Of a stretch of DNA of 64,000 nt, positions 21,236 to 34,389 are shown one piece after another (positions within the stretch are counted from its first letter, which is position 1; each line of letters starts with the position of its first letter). A program made the position numbers and the translations under genes. Below the pieces are notes generated by a model. That model made no database searches and had not been told where the DNA came from. It worked only from the letters and a program-made list of their open reading frames with translations. This stretch comes from Hanleya hanleyi (Eukaryota; Mollusca; Polyplacophora; Lepidopleurida; Hanleyidae): contig JAVTVY010039241.1 in NCBI GenBank assembly GCA_036873755.1, positions 1-64,000 on the forward strand. Reading direction: 5' to 3'.

Positions 21236-24190
21236 CTGTTCTATTGTCTTTAATTCTCGACAAGTACAGACGCGTCTAAACAGAACAATAGACTCCCCAT
21301 AAACAAAGAGCCGTACACGCTCACACACTAACTTTATTGAGAAAACCCAACTTCTATTATTATTTCTCGACAGACATACCTACACTTGGCAGCAGACAAT
21401 TACCTTCAATTAAGCCCTAAACATTCCTACCTGAGAATAATATAACATTTGGAAATTATGGGGCGGACGTGAATGCAGCTGTATGTGATTGCGAATTTAC
21501 GAGATTTTTTTAAAGAGCTGAAGTATGGCGGACTCGTCAGTATGCAACATGTGAGTGGTATTGAGGGAGTGATATCTCAGCTCTTTGAAAATTTTTTAGT
21601 ATAAAATATAATAACCTATTCATTCAATCATTACGCGCTCTGACAATTTTCAATTCTGTATTATATATATACACCATAGTTTTATAGCAAAATGATATAC
21701 ATGTATTATCATAGCTAACAGCTGTCCAAAATTTTATGTGAATTCAAACGTACATGGAGCGGAGAATAGCTTCAATTAAATACCTCACCGATCACGATAT
21801 AATAACCCGATAGAGTAAAATATACAGACTAGAATGAAAGTAACTCCGAAAAGTGAAGTCATTGTGATATTCTATAAAATATACAGCGTCCCTTGTTAAT
21901 GGACCCTCTCTCTCGGCTTTAGAGGAACTCTTTTATCTAAAGGAATGCTTGAATGCGTTCTTGCGCGCGCCACATGCCACGTATATTATCATTTAACTCT
22001 AAGGGACAATAATAGCATAAACACTCCCTTTTGTGGTTTCTTTTTGCTTTCTTTATGACCTATAGCATATTATCCGAGTATAAATGTTAACTGACGTTAT
22101 TCAAATGTGACATGCCCGGTTATTTGTGAGTTCTTTTCATCCGGCAAACTACAACAACACCCTTAGATGTCCAATATGTCGGGCTTCTGTCATCAAAGTT
22201 CACAAAATATATATTTAGATATTAACAATTATTCATCTCAAGGCTCTTCATTAAGAACCGCCGTTCAAACTCAAAAACAGAAACTATCTTTCCACAACAT
22301 GTTTGTGTGTGTGCGTGTGCATGCGTGTGTGGATGGTAGCTATTTGTGTGTCTACGTTTTTGTGACCGATGAGTAATTGAGTTAATGCATCAGTTTGTGT
22401 ATGTGGAATAATTATTTATTTTATTGAATAATTTAGTGATTGTATGCGTGCACTATCTCGGATATGTGAGATAGTCACTAAATTCCTACACATGTAAGGA
22501 CTCTTCACAATGAGATAGCGTGTTATATATTATACACTGCTTTTAATATCCTAATAAGCCCCAATCATAGTTATGGACACATATATTATATGTAAATATA
22601 TGTGTAAACGAAGGATGTTTATCATCGTTGTCGGTTGATTTACTGGTTAATGTATTAACCGTACTGGGGCGGTTGCGGTGGCCACTTCGGCTGTTATTCT
22701 TCTCCACCGGCCTTAAACATGTTTCGTCTAATTATGATGTCAAAATGAGGTCTTAATGAGACATGAACTTCATGATCAATATCAAAAATCACAGTATTTT
22801 CACACCAGTCACCTTGCTTCTGACACAATCTTATATGTAATAATGCCCAAAATATTATTTTTGTTACTTATCTAATAATCCCCGTTTTGATACTTCATAT
22901 GTAGTATTCCCTACTTAATATCTAATGTTCATTGTTTTATATGTAATTAATCCCAGTGTTTATATGAAATTTATACAGCACCGCTTCGGTTCTATTTTTA
23001 AATCCCGACATCATCGGGAAAAACCCATGTTCTATTATTAGTACACCTATCCCTTTGTCTTGTATTCTCAACATGTACAGACTTGCATCTATGTAGACTC
23101 CCCACAAAGAGCTACATGTATGAGTCATTTGCCCACAGTATTGTGAATGCACCTATTCTATTGTCTTATATTCTCGACACGCACAGGCACGTCTGTACTC
23201 TGCTCAGCTAAGTTCGCGCCTTAAGTGTGCTTTCTTTGACACACAAATTTTACTTTTTCAGCACTTTTCATCAGTTTCTTAAATATCAGTCTAAGTGACA
23301 ATAAATGGCTAAATAATCCCTTTTGTAAAATTTTTATTGTTGTGTATCAACGCGTGCCAGAGCTCCTTTTCAGCGTGCTCTAGGCCATATTTACCCAATA
23401 GAAATCTTAATGTGTTCGACGGTCTTGGCAACCTTCTTATAAAAAATCGATAATTAAAATATTTGGAGGGGAAAACGTGCTTTTAAGACTAGCCTTTATA
23501 CAGATTCTGTTAACTTAAACTCCTGACAGACCTCCAGTCTAGTCTGTAGGTTACAGCGACAGAGGTGATAATATAAATGCACGAGAAATTAGCAAAATGA
23601 TTACATATTACACTGGTTTATTCATAGCTTCACATTTGTGATTATATTCAGCCACTGCGTTTATCGTAGTTGACACAGGGCAGGTCACAATAAGCTTTAA
23701 ATCGCCAATCTTAGTATTAAAATTGTCAAGTGGGAATATAGGTCTTGTTGAATTAAACAATGACAGTCACTCCGAATGAAATCTTGTGCACTCCAGTAGG
23801 AAGTGGGCACCTTCTTTTAATGCCTTAATAACGACTTTGAGGCTATACAACCTTGATTTTCCCATACATGACCACATCCTAGGGTAAATATCATTTTTCT
23901 CAGAAGTTCTGTGTATTTGATACTCTATTAGTCTCAATCTGTTCCATATATGTCTGTGTGTAAATCATTGAATGTTTTTTATCAGTGATTTTGTGATTGT
24001 ATCAATCATTTTATAAATGATTTTGTGATTGAATCAGTCATTATGCGGATGCATGATTGTGTAAATCATTGAATGATTCTTTGAATCAGTGAGACAGAGA
24101 TTGTCTAAACGGATGTATGATTGTCTAATTCATTGAATGATTCTTTGAACCAGTGAGACAGAGATTGTCTGATTCATTGAATGGTTCTTT

Positions 24191-25091
24191 GAATCAGTGA
24201 TTTGTGAAAGATTGAATGAATGAGTCATTGAATGCATTCACTGATTGATTAAATGAATGAATGAATTAGTGAGTCATTGAGACAGAGATTATCTAAACGG
24301 GTGTATCATTGTTTAATTCATTGATTGATTCTCTGAATCAATGATTTCGTGGAAGATTGAATGAATGAAAGATTGAATCAGTGAGTCATTGAGACAGTCA
24401 TTGTCTAAACGATACATCGAATCAATGTGTGTGTGTGTGATTGATTAGCCACCAATCAGAGCGTAGCTCTTCTATTGTCTAAAAATATCCACCAATCAGA
24501 GGACAGCTGGATAATTACTGAGTAACTGTGAGTAAATCAGTCATTGAGTAACTGAGTATATATTAAGTAATTGAGTAAATGCGAATGCATATTGAGCAAC
24601 TCAGTATATACTGAGTAAAAACTGAGTAATTGAGTATACAGCGGGTAATTTTGAGTAGATATTGAGTAACTGGATAATTACTGAGTAACGGTGAGTAAAT
24701 GAGTCATTGAGTAACTGAGTATATATTAAATAACTGAGTAAATGCGAATGCATATTGAGTAACTCCGTATATACTGAGTAAAAAGACGCTATTTTTGCGT
24801 TATTTGGTTACAGATTATTCGCTGTTGTTTTCTAAATTTTACAGTTGTCTGCTATATATCGCTCGCTATAATATGCTGTTGTGGCATGCTTCAAAGTTAT
24901 GCCTGGAGAATACCGTAACTAATCGAGGAATCGGAGGATTCCTAAAGATGTCCTCTGAAAAGGTTAAAATTATCAGAATATTGGTACATTGGTCGACAGG
25001 GGTAGTGTGAGTAATTGAGTAACTGAATAATTACTGGGTAACTGTGAGTATAAACAAAGAGGCATATGGGAGTTAATAAACAAGTTCAGAC
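24191..25091. repeat. 901-bp direct repeat, copy 1 (palindrome loop)
   Basis: Near-identical to 25271-26171, offset 1080 bases. Its internal sequence is itself built of TGAGTAACTGAGTATATATT-like short units and TGATT/CATTCA units. A 71-codon frame at 24795-25010 is repeated with one substitution in copy 2. Confidence 0.85.
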
Positions 25092-25270
25092 TTATCCATA
25101 CCTATTAATACGTTCACGTATACAACCCTCTTCATTCAACATGCTTCAATTCCATTCTTAAATATCTGTCTAAGCGATAATAAATGGTCAAATATTCCCT
25201 TTTGTTAAATTTTTATTGTTGTGTGTCAACGCGTGCCAGAGCTCCTTTTCAGCCTGCTCTAGGCCTATAT

Positions 25271-26171
25271 GAATCAGTGATTTGTGAAAGATTGAATGAA
25301 TGAGTCATTGAATGCATTCACTGATTGATTAAATGAATGAATGAATTAGTGAGTCATTGAGACAGAGATTATCTAAACGGGTGTATCATTGTTTAATTCA
25401 TTGATTGATTCTCTGAATCAATGATTTCGTGGAAGATTGAATGAATGAAAGATTGAATCAGTGAGTCATTGAGACAGTCATTGTCTAAACGATACATCGA
25501 ATCAATGTGTGTGTGTGTGATTGATTAGCCACCAATCAGAGCGTAGCTCTTCTATTGTCTAAAAATATCGTCCAATCAGAGGACAGCTGGATAATTACTG
25601 AGTAACTGTGAGTAAATGAGTCATTGAGTAACTGAGTATATATTAAGTAACTGAGTAAATGCGAATGCATATTGAGCAACTCAGTATATACTGAGTAAAA
25701 ACTGAGTAATTGAGTATATAGCGGGTAATTTTGAGTAGATATTGAGTAACTGGATAATTACTGAGTAACGGTGAGTAAATGAGTCATTGAGTAACTGAGT
25801 ATATATTAAATAACTGAGTAAATGCGAATGCATATTGAGTAACTCCGTATATACTGAGTAAAAAGACGCTATTTTTGCGTTATTTGGTTACAGATTATTC
25901 GCTGTTGTTTTCTAAATTTTACAGTTGTCTGCTATATATCGCTCGCTATAATATGCTGTTGTGTCATGCTTCAAAGTTATGCCTGGAGAATACCGTAACT
26001 AATCGAGGAATCGGAGGATTCCTAAAGATGTCCTCTGAAAAGGTTAAAATTATCAGAATATTGGTACATTGGTCGACAGGGGTAGTGTGAGTAATTGAGT
26101 AACTGAATAATTACTGGGTAACTGTGAGTATAAACAAAGAGGCATATGGGAGTTAATAAACAAGTTCAGAC
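25271..26171. repeat. 901-bp direct repeat, copy 2 (palindrome loop)
   Basis: Second copy of 24191-25091. The 179-base linker before it resembles 23270-23395, so the duplicated unit probably included a piece of the inner end of the left arm. Confidence 0.85.
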
Positions 26172-29100
26172 ATAGTGATATTTAAGAAACTGATGAAAAG
26201 TGCTGAAAAAGTAAAATTTGTGTGTCAAAGAAAGCACACTTAAGGCGCGAACTTAGCTGAGCAGAGTACAGACGTGCCTGTGCGTGTCGATAATATAAGA
26301 CAATAGAACAGGTGCATTCACAATACTGTGGGCAAATGACTCATACATGTAGCTCTTTGTGGGGAGTCTACATAGATGCAAGTCTGTACATGTTGAGAAT
26401 ACAAGACAAAGGGATAGGTGTACTAATAATAGAACATGGGTTTTTCCCGATGATGTCGGGATTTAAAAATAGAACCGAAGCGGTGCTGTATAAATTTCAA
26501 GTAAACACTGGGATTAATTACATATAAAACAATGAACATTAGATATTAAGTAGGGAATACTACATATGAAGTATCAAAACGGGGATTATTAGATAAGTAA
26601 CAAAAATAATATTTTGGGCATTATTACATATAAGATTGTGTCAGAAGCAAGGTGACTGGTGTGAAAATACTGTGATTTTTGATATTGATCATGAAGTTCA
26701 TGTCTCATTAAGACCTCATTTTGACATCATAATTAGACGAAACATGTTTAAGGCCGGTGGAGAAGAATAACAGCCGAAGTGGCCACCGCAACCGCCCCAG
26801 TACGGTTAATACATTAACCAGTAAATCAACCGACAACGATGATAAACATCCTTCGTTTACACATATAATTACATATAATATATGTGTCCATAACTATGAT
26901 TGGGGCTTATTAGGATATTAAAAGCAGTGTATAATATATAACACGCTATCTCATTGTGAAGAGTCCTTACATGTGTAGGAATTTAGTGACTATCTCACAT
27001 ATCTGAGATAGTGCACGCATACAATCACTAAATTATTCAATAAAATAAATAATTATTCCACATACACAAACTGATGCATTAACTCAATTACTCATCGGTC
27101 ACAAAAACGTAGACACACAAATAGCTACCATCCACACACGCATGCACACGCACACACACAAACATGTTGTGGAAAGATAGTTTCTGTTTTTGAGTTTGAA
27201 CGGCGGTTCTTAATGAAGAGCCTTGAGATGAATAATTGTTAATATCTAAATATATATTTTGTGAACTTTGATGACAGAAGCCCGACATATTGGACATCTA
27301 AGGGTGTTGTTGTAGTTTGCCGGATGAAAAGAACTCACAAATAACCGGGCATGTCACATTTGAATAACGTCGGTTAACATTTATATTCGGATAATATGCT
27401 ATAGGTCATAAAGAAAGCAAAAAGAAACCACAAAAGGGAGTGTTTATGCTATTATTGTCCCTTAGAGTTAAATGATAATATACGTGGCATGTGGCGCGCG
27501 CAAGAACACATTCAAGCATTCCTTTAGATAAAAGAATTCCTCTAAAGCCGAGAGAGAGGGTCCATTAACAAGGGACGCTGTATATTTTATAGAATATCAC
27601 AATGACTTCACTTTTCGGAGTTACTTTCATTCTAGTCTGTATATTTTACTCTATCGGGTTATTATATCGTGATCGGTGAGGTATTTAATTGAAGCTATTC
27701 CCCGCTCCATGTACGTTTGAATTCACATAAAATTTTGGACAGCTGTTAGCTATGATAATACATGTATATCATTTTGCTATAAAACTATGGTGTATATATA
27801 TAATACAGAATTGAAAATTGTCAGAGCGCGTAATGATTGAATGAATAGGTTATTATATTTTATACTAAAATTTTTTCAAAGAGCTGAGATATCACTCCCT
27901 CAATACCACTCACATGTTGTATACTGACGAGTCCGCCATACTTCAGCTCTTTAAAAAAATCTCGTAAATTCGCAATCACATACAGCTGCATTCACGTCCG
28001 CCCCATAATTTCCAAATGTTATATTATTCTCAGGTAGGAATGTTTAGGGCTTAATTGAAGGTAATTGTCTGCTGCCAAGTGTAGGTATGTCTGTCGAGAA
28101 ATAATAATATAAGTTGGGTTTTCTCAATAAAGTTAGTGTGTGAGCGTGTACGGCTCTTTGTTTATGGGGAGTCTATTGTTCTGTTTAGACGCGTCTGTAC
28201 TTGTCGAAAATTAAAGACAATAGAACAGGTGTATTCACAATACTGTGGGCAAATGACTCATTGCTCTTTGTTTGAGGGGGAGTCTACATAGATGCAAGTC
28301 TGTACTTGTCGAGAACTAACAAAGGAGCATATGACAAGTCTAAACTTGTCGAGAATATAAGACAATAGAATAGGTGTATTCACAATAGTATGACTCATAG
28401 CGCTACCGCAACCGCCCCAGAACGGATAATACATTAACCAGTAAATCAACCGGCAACGATGATAAACATACCTTTTAAGGACTAAAGAGATGTTCCGAAA
28501 GAGGACTTCCAACTATGCACAATTATTCTATATTTTCAAAATGCCCCTCGATATTTAGTCACTCAGTCACTTGTAAACGGTTACATGGGTCGGTCCCATT
28601 ATACAAACTTTATAGTAAACATAATACAGACTGAAATTAACGAGAGGGGGGAAAATGGGTGAGTAGTATAGAAAGAAAGCAATATCATGCACGCATGATT
28701 GGACTATCCTCGCTCTAAATGAGCTACTATTGAACCGTGTGGGGGTAGACTATAGTAATACAATTCAGACAGAATGAGTAATAGAGAAAGCGGAAACACC
28801 GTGACCTTTGTGGATAAATCTTTAGTTATGGGGTGGGACCTGTCCGATAAATAACATGAATTATAGTATATGTGGGCAGATAAATTTAGCTATTGATGAC
28901 AATGTACAGTATGACTCATGGCTCTTTGTTTATTGTTTATTGTTCTGTGTAGACGCGTCTGTACTTATCGAACCAGACAGTTATAGCTGTTAAATTGAGC
29001 TCAGGGGATAATTTCGTGTTTCAAGGTGAGTCCAGTCGATGACCCAGTTAATTAATGATTCAATCAATCACTGAATGCAATAATCCGCATAATGAGGGAA

Positions 29101-30453
29101 TCATTCATTTATTCATTCAATAATCCGCGTAATGAGGGGTTCATTCAATCTGCCACAAACTCACTGATGCAATCATTTACATAATCCTACAATCACTGAT
29201 GCAATCATTTACACAATCCTACAATCACTGATGCAATCATTTACACAATCATACAATCACTGATGCAATCACAAAATCATTGAATCAATCATTTACACAA
29301 TCACAAAATCACTGATGCAATCATTTACAGAATCATACAATCATTGATACAATCACTAAATCACTGATGCAATCACATAATCACTAACAATCACTACATA
29401 CACTTACACATTCACAGACTGAATCATGGGAGTCCATTGTTCTGCTTAGACGCGCCTGTACTTAAAGACAAAGGGACAGGAGTATTAACAATAGTATGAT
29501 TCACCACGGGGGCACGTTTGTCGAGAACTAGAGACAAAGAAGCAAGCAATAACAAAAGAATACGGGTTTTCGCAATACTGTGAGCAGATAAAATTGATCT
29601 GCCTAGATAAGTTTGAATTTGTCGAGAACTAAAGACAAAGGAGCAGGGGAATTAACAATAGTATTATGTTGTTTATGGGGAGTCTATTGTGCTGCCTAGG
29701 TGCGGGGGCACGTTTGTCAAGACAAAGGAGCAGGCAATAACAATAGAACAGGGGTTTGCGGGTCAAAGGTCACATCCAGGTCAAAAGGTCACCCTTCCGA
29801 CCCTAAGGGTTTTCCCAATGATGTCATGATCTAAAAATAGAACTGAGGTGATACCACATATGAAAATGGGGATTATTACTTATAAGTAACAAAACATATT
29901 ATGTAAAAAATTAGGGATTATTACATCTTAAGTAACAAAAACACTATTTTGGGGATTATTACATAAATACATTGTCCTTGAACCGGCTATTTAACTACTA
30001 CTAGTGGAGTGGGGCTGAAATGATCTCTCTCCAGACCATAAGCCGGAAAGATTTAATTTATGATCCAAATAATTCAATTAAATTGCTCAGTCTGTTAATC
30101 CCCAATACCGACAGATATCTTCACGATCGCCAAAGATCAGAAATAAATATCTGGAAACCAGTGGTAATTTTTTTTCTCTTTGCAGATTGATAAAATGTAT
30201 TTCCGAGTTACGATTAGATTTGTGTGAAGACGACATGGTGTTTAATTTCATGCATCAGACAACACTGTCCGTCTTTTATCTCGCGTTCCTTGAGATATGT
30301 CGTCTTTGCGACTCGGTCGTTCGTGTTTCAGCTTTGATGTTCTAAACAATTCTTCGGGCCGTTATTGTGAAACGGCAACGCGAGTGAAACATGCCAAAAT
30401 CCTCAAATAGCTGTATAATTACGTTTACGAGACATGCTTTTTTTTATTTTGTT

Positions 30454-30606
30454 GATCACCCTTTTAGGGTGATAGCCGTCACCCTTTTAAGGTGATAGCC
30501 ATCACCATTTTAAGGTGATGGTGGAAAAGGTTGATGGCTTTAACTCGTCACCTTGTTTGTGTGATGCTGTCATCACCATTTTAGGGTGATAAGTATCACC
30601 TTTTTT
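30454..30606. repeat. Cluster of palindromic TCACCCTTTTAGGGTGA repeats
   Basis: Several short units of the form ATCACC-TTTTA-GGTGAT follow each other, each a small hairpin. The neighbouring minus-strand frame (30502-30828) runs through them and is not supported as a gene. Confidence 0.65.
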
Positions 30607-30879
30607 CTGACTGTGTGTAGTAGAGTTCTTACAGCTCGAATGGAATGATAACATCACAGAATTAAACAGATAACTGGAATACTGGGTAACCCTTCGGTCA
30701 TCTAAAAGCAGGAGACCGGCCTTGAGAAGAGCACAAGAGCATGATGAACTACATGTACTTCTGGCAGCTAGTTGAGGTAGATTCTGGAAATCCCCATAAA
30801 TAAATATCTCGTCAATCGCGTTGGCCACTCAAGTCGTCGAGTTGCTCTATATGTTGGTAAGTTATTCAAATACCTATCG

Positions 30880-31100
30880 TTCTGAAAGTGGTATCAAAAG
30901 CATTAAGTTTATATCATCGGATTTCACAAATCTGTACCGGTACTTCGCAGGATCGGACCAGAAGAGAATATAGTACGGTAGTACATCGGATATCGCTCCG
31001 CAATGATGGAGAGGTTCGATTCCCGAGCCATCTACACGAGGTACATTCGCCGCCATTCGTAACTGTTCTGCCAATTTCCTCCAAGTCATCTGACCTAGAG
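30880..31100 (+). repeat. Possible tRNA-like SINE head
   Basis: A GAGGTTCGATTCCCGAG block at about 31010-31026 matches an RNA polymerase III B box, with a weaker A-box-like TAGTACGGTAGTACATC about 40 bases before it. No full tRNA cloverleaf could be drawn, so I call it SINE-like. Confidence 0.35.
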
Positions 31101-31109
31101 CATTTTATG

Positions 31110-31430
31110 GCGTAGGGATTTTGTCGCTCTCAGCTATAAACCGTGATTCGCCGTACGTGTGGTGTAGCACACGTTGAAAGAAGTGTGTCCACTGAAACAG
31201 TCCTCGTGCTATTTCTCCTTATTCGGAGATAAAATTTATAACAAAATGAATTGAATTTTCCAATGATTCTGCCCCCGAAAGATCTCGTCTAATTTGAGGC
31301 GTTTTCGCAAATTCTTTGAGATATTCATGGAAAAAGTAAATCGGCCTCCTTCGTAGATTTCCGCTAGGAAGATCCGAATGAGTCAAATGACCCGAATGAT
31401 AACGCGACATATCTCGGCTCGCCATATCTG
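31110..31430 (-). repeat. Inverted third copy of the 14.6/15.0-kb dispersed repeat
   Basis: On the minus strand it carries CGAGATCTTTCGGGGGCAGA, ATCTCCGAATAAGGAGAAAT and GGCGAATCACGG blocks matching the tandem pair. A 68-codon frame ends at the stem-loop but is not preserved in the other copies. Confidence 0.62.
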
Positions 31431-32556
31431 ATATGTTAGTCTAAGCTATCTATACCTACTGACAACATAATTTGTTGAACAATTTACTAGGACACAACGT
31501 AGTAACGTAAATATGTGACCTTTATACAAATACTGTACCTCGAAAATTTCATACTTGTAGTTTGGAATATCTTCATATATGAGTTTATAAAGCAGGTAAT
31601 TACTACATATTTCGCTTAACCTGATTAGAATTGTTTTCATAGGTAATTCAGAAGCAAACATTTATTCATTCCACGCGATCTGTGTCAGGGGGACGCTATC
31701 TCTGGCGCGAACAACTCATTAGGCGAGAAGATGCATGGCGAACTCTGAAAGGTAATATTCACTGTTTTGTCTTCAATTCTTCGTCATAACACAGTTACGT
31801 TGGCCTAATCTGTATCTTTACATACGTCACTAGATGAAACTAATGTCGAGAAAATATTGGCGTTGTACACGAAAGATATGATTTGAGATGTAGGAGACAA
31901 ACTGTAAGAAAAATGAAATCAAACATGGCTGCCGTATCTTCCTGTATTTCATGTCTTGAGCGAAGGTGCGTGTTTCATGTTGGACTTGTGAGGACGGAGG
32001 ATAAATACGCTTACAAGGGGCGGAGCAAGACACGGATTGAAGGGTTGGGGGGAGGGGAGCAGGTGTCTTGAAATCCAATTATATTATTTGACTGTTTCGA
32101 GATAATTAATATTGCAGTTTTGTCATGAAAAGATATTACGCTTAATCTTGAACATATGATTGCTATGTTCCCAATATAACCTACATATAGAGTATTACAT
32201 TTGAATATGTTCCATGGTGTGAGATTTTTTAGAAACGTCTGTCGAATTTTGACATGTCTCAAGGATTAGTAAAATTTCTTCATTCTGAAAAGGACCTGGT
32301 GCGCTTTCGCAAGGATTGGTCCCAAGGAGGTTTGGTTTAAGGACCAAAATTAAATATCACGTATGACAGAACATTAGTCAGTGAGTTTAAATATATTATC
32401 CTGTTGTCTGGTATTTATCAGGCCTTGGGTTTATGGTTCTAGAATAACAACTTCGTGAAGTAGTAGATTTGTGTAAATCACGTAAACATATGAAGCCTCC
32501 CAGAACCCAAATCTATTTTAGGCAACAATTAGGTGGGGCGGGGGTTAGGGTAGGGG

Positions 32557-32660
32557 AAGGGTATGGTTGTAGGTTAAATATTTTAGAAGGATATCAGCGG
32601 CTCGGGAAAGGGTGTGGTTGTAGGTTAAATATCTTAGAAGACTATCAGCGGCTCGGCATG
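32557..32660. repeat. Two-copy tandem repeat of about 51 bp
   Basis: GGTTGTAGGTTAAATATTTT...ATCAGCGGCTCGG occurs twice in tandem. Nothing else is recognised around it. Confidence 0.65.
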
Positions 32661-32829
32661 TGCATGGTAACCTGTGGTTGTGTAGGTCTATGTTGTCATG
32701 GATTTTTATTTATTCATACACAGCAAAGTAATTATTTTCAACTTTTCTGGTGCTATATACTCAGAAAGGGTATTATAATAAATTATGTTAAATTATATTA
32801 TATTTGTTTAGTTATGTCTCACTATTGAT

Positions 32830-34350
32830 CACATAAAATATATTACAATAAACAAACCACTCTATATTAGAATTATGGACTTATACTGCTATAATTATTG
32901 TATTTTATTGTATTTATTGCAGTATATGAATAACTTATCATGTTCATACATAAAACGTACGCCTATCTGATATTGTGAGAAATAAATTTCCAAATTATAG
33001 AACGACAAATTATAGTTACTAGCATCAACGATGGCAGAATATACCCGACTCGCTGCGATTTGTATCTGAGAAAAAACCACGAGGTTTTGTTTGAAATATC
33101 ATTTGTGAATGTGTCTTTTACCAAGACGAAGCACAAGAAAATTACAGTCATCGAAGGCTTCATAACAAATATCTTTAAATAAATCCTTTTGAAAATCCCC
33201 AGAACACTTCACTAGGCCTACAATTGAATACTGGTATTCTCAACGAGGTTAATTATCAGTTATGGAATTAAAATAGCGCGAGACGGTTACTTGCCTCACA
33301 GGGGGCGCATCTACAAGGGATAATTAATAAATGATATAGACCTAATGATGTCACGTGAATAAGGGCTAGGCTCATGTAATTAGTTTCACAGGGTGGTATT
33401 CAGTGATAATCCACATCTTCATGTTAAATTCATAACTAAATAATACGATAATTATTACCAATTGTCGAGTGTGGATGTGTTTGTGAGTTGTGAGTGTGGA
33501 TGTGTTTGTGAGTTGTGAGTGCAGGTGTGTCTGTTGGGGGGGGGGGGGATAATTCCTATCGGAATCATCGAAAATTTAACGAATCAAAACATTGTATTGC
33601 ATGACGCTTTCCTGCGACCAAGTCCATGGATTTGACGTCAGATTTTGAGATTTTTGCCGATTTAAACCGGCAAATGTAATAATGACAAATTGGGTTCTTG
33701 CAACAGAGAAGCAGCCAGCAGTTTACGGGTTAATCCGTGAAACACATATGTCCTATTCATACACAACATTTCCATGGGTCAGTTATGGACAAAGGTTGAT
33801 GTGCCAATTCAGTTTACCTCCCTCTGGACCCCAAATCAACACACTCGGTATATTTCGGTACCTGACTTATATAAATAATGGTCTATATAAATCGTATTGC
33901 AGTAGAAGAATGAATGTTCAGTGAGCCCGATCAGTAGACACAGACCCACGTCGTATTCAAGCAACACATTCGACTTCCTAAATGTTTGAAGGTGTTTTCT
34001 ATTGATTGAGTCCAAAGAATCACGCTTCACTGATTCCTGTATCCATACGTGTTTGGCGATTTGTTAACTGTGTGTTGTGGCGTGTACAGAATTCCACCGC
34101 GGATGTTACTCCGGACACCACAGGTCAGTGAAACTGGGATTTTACCAAATCGACCGAACCATTAACGTTTGTCCGTTGAAGCTGTAGTTTCAGAGTGACC
34201 TGGCTGAAAAAAGTCTACTGAATTATTCGATAGTTATGTCATTGATGGTCACAACAACAACTGGAACCTGTCTTGAGGTTTCTTAAAATTGATTACCATA
34301 CATCAAGCTCTCATATCGGAATTGATGGGCAGTCTATCGAATAGCTAGGC
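32830..34350. other. Intergenic stretch without recognised genes
   Basis: AT-rich DNA. It includes a two-copy GAGTGTGGATGTGTTTGTGA repeat near 33470-33520 and a G-run at about 33537-33548. No exon or RNA gene is supported. Confidence 0.4.
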
Positions 34351-34389
34351 TGCGCATGCACATTACCAGTTTCCTGCTTATAGGTGAGT

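Larger units (their letters stand above)
18118..29976. mobile_element. Giant foldback (palindromic) element, about 11.9 kb
   Basis: Left arm about 18118-23290 and right arm about 26172-29976 are reverse complements at very high identity; for example the same 69-codon frame is intact in both arms (22167-22376 and 27088-27297). The arms are modular: ends rich in GTAATAATCCCC motifs, repeated GACTCCCCATAAACAAAGAG modules, a TGATTGCATCAGTGATTG minisatellite and unique sequence. The 2.9-kb loop holds a 901-base direct repeat. No transposase is visible. Arms built of tandem modules around a loop are the hallmark of Foldback/Galileo-type elements. Boundaries are approximate and no clear target duplication was found. 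Confidence 0.8.

Noticed and set aside
22167..22376. 69-codon frame present identically in both arms of the giant palindrome
   Set aside because: Identity reflects the recent inverted duplication, not coding constraint. The composition is low complexity (GTGTGTG-rich) and no domain is visible.
30502..30828. 108-codon minus-strand frame
   Set aside because: It runs through the palindromic TCACC/GGTGA cluster, has no domain and has no splice partners.
31005..31030. Nuclear tRNA gene
   Set aside because: Only the B box is convincing. Acceptor and anticodon stems do not pair, so a SINE head is more likely.
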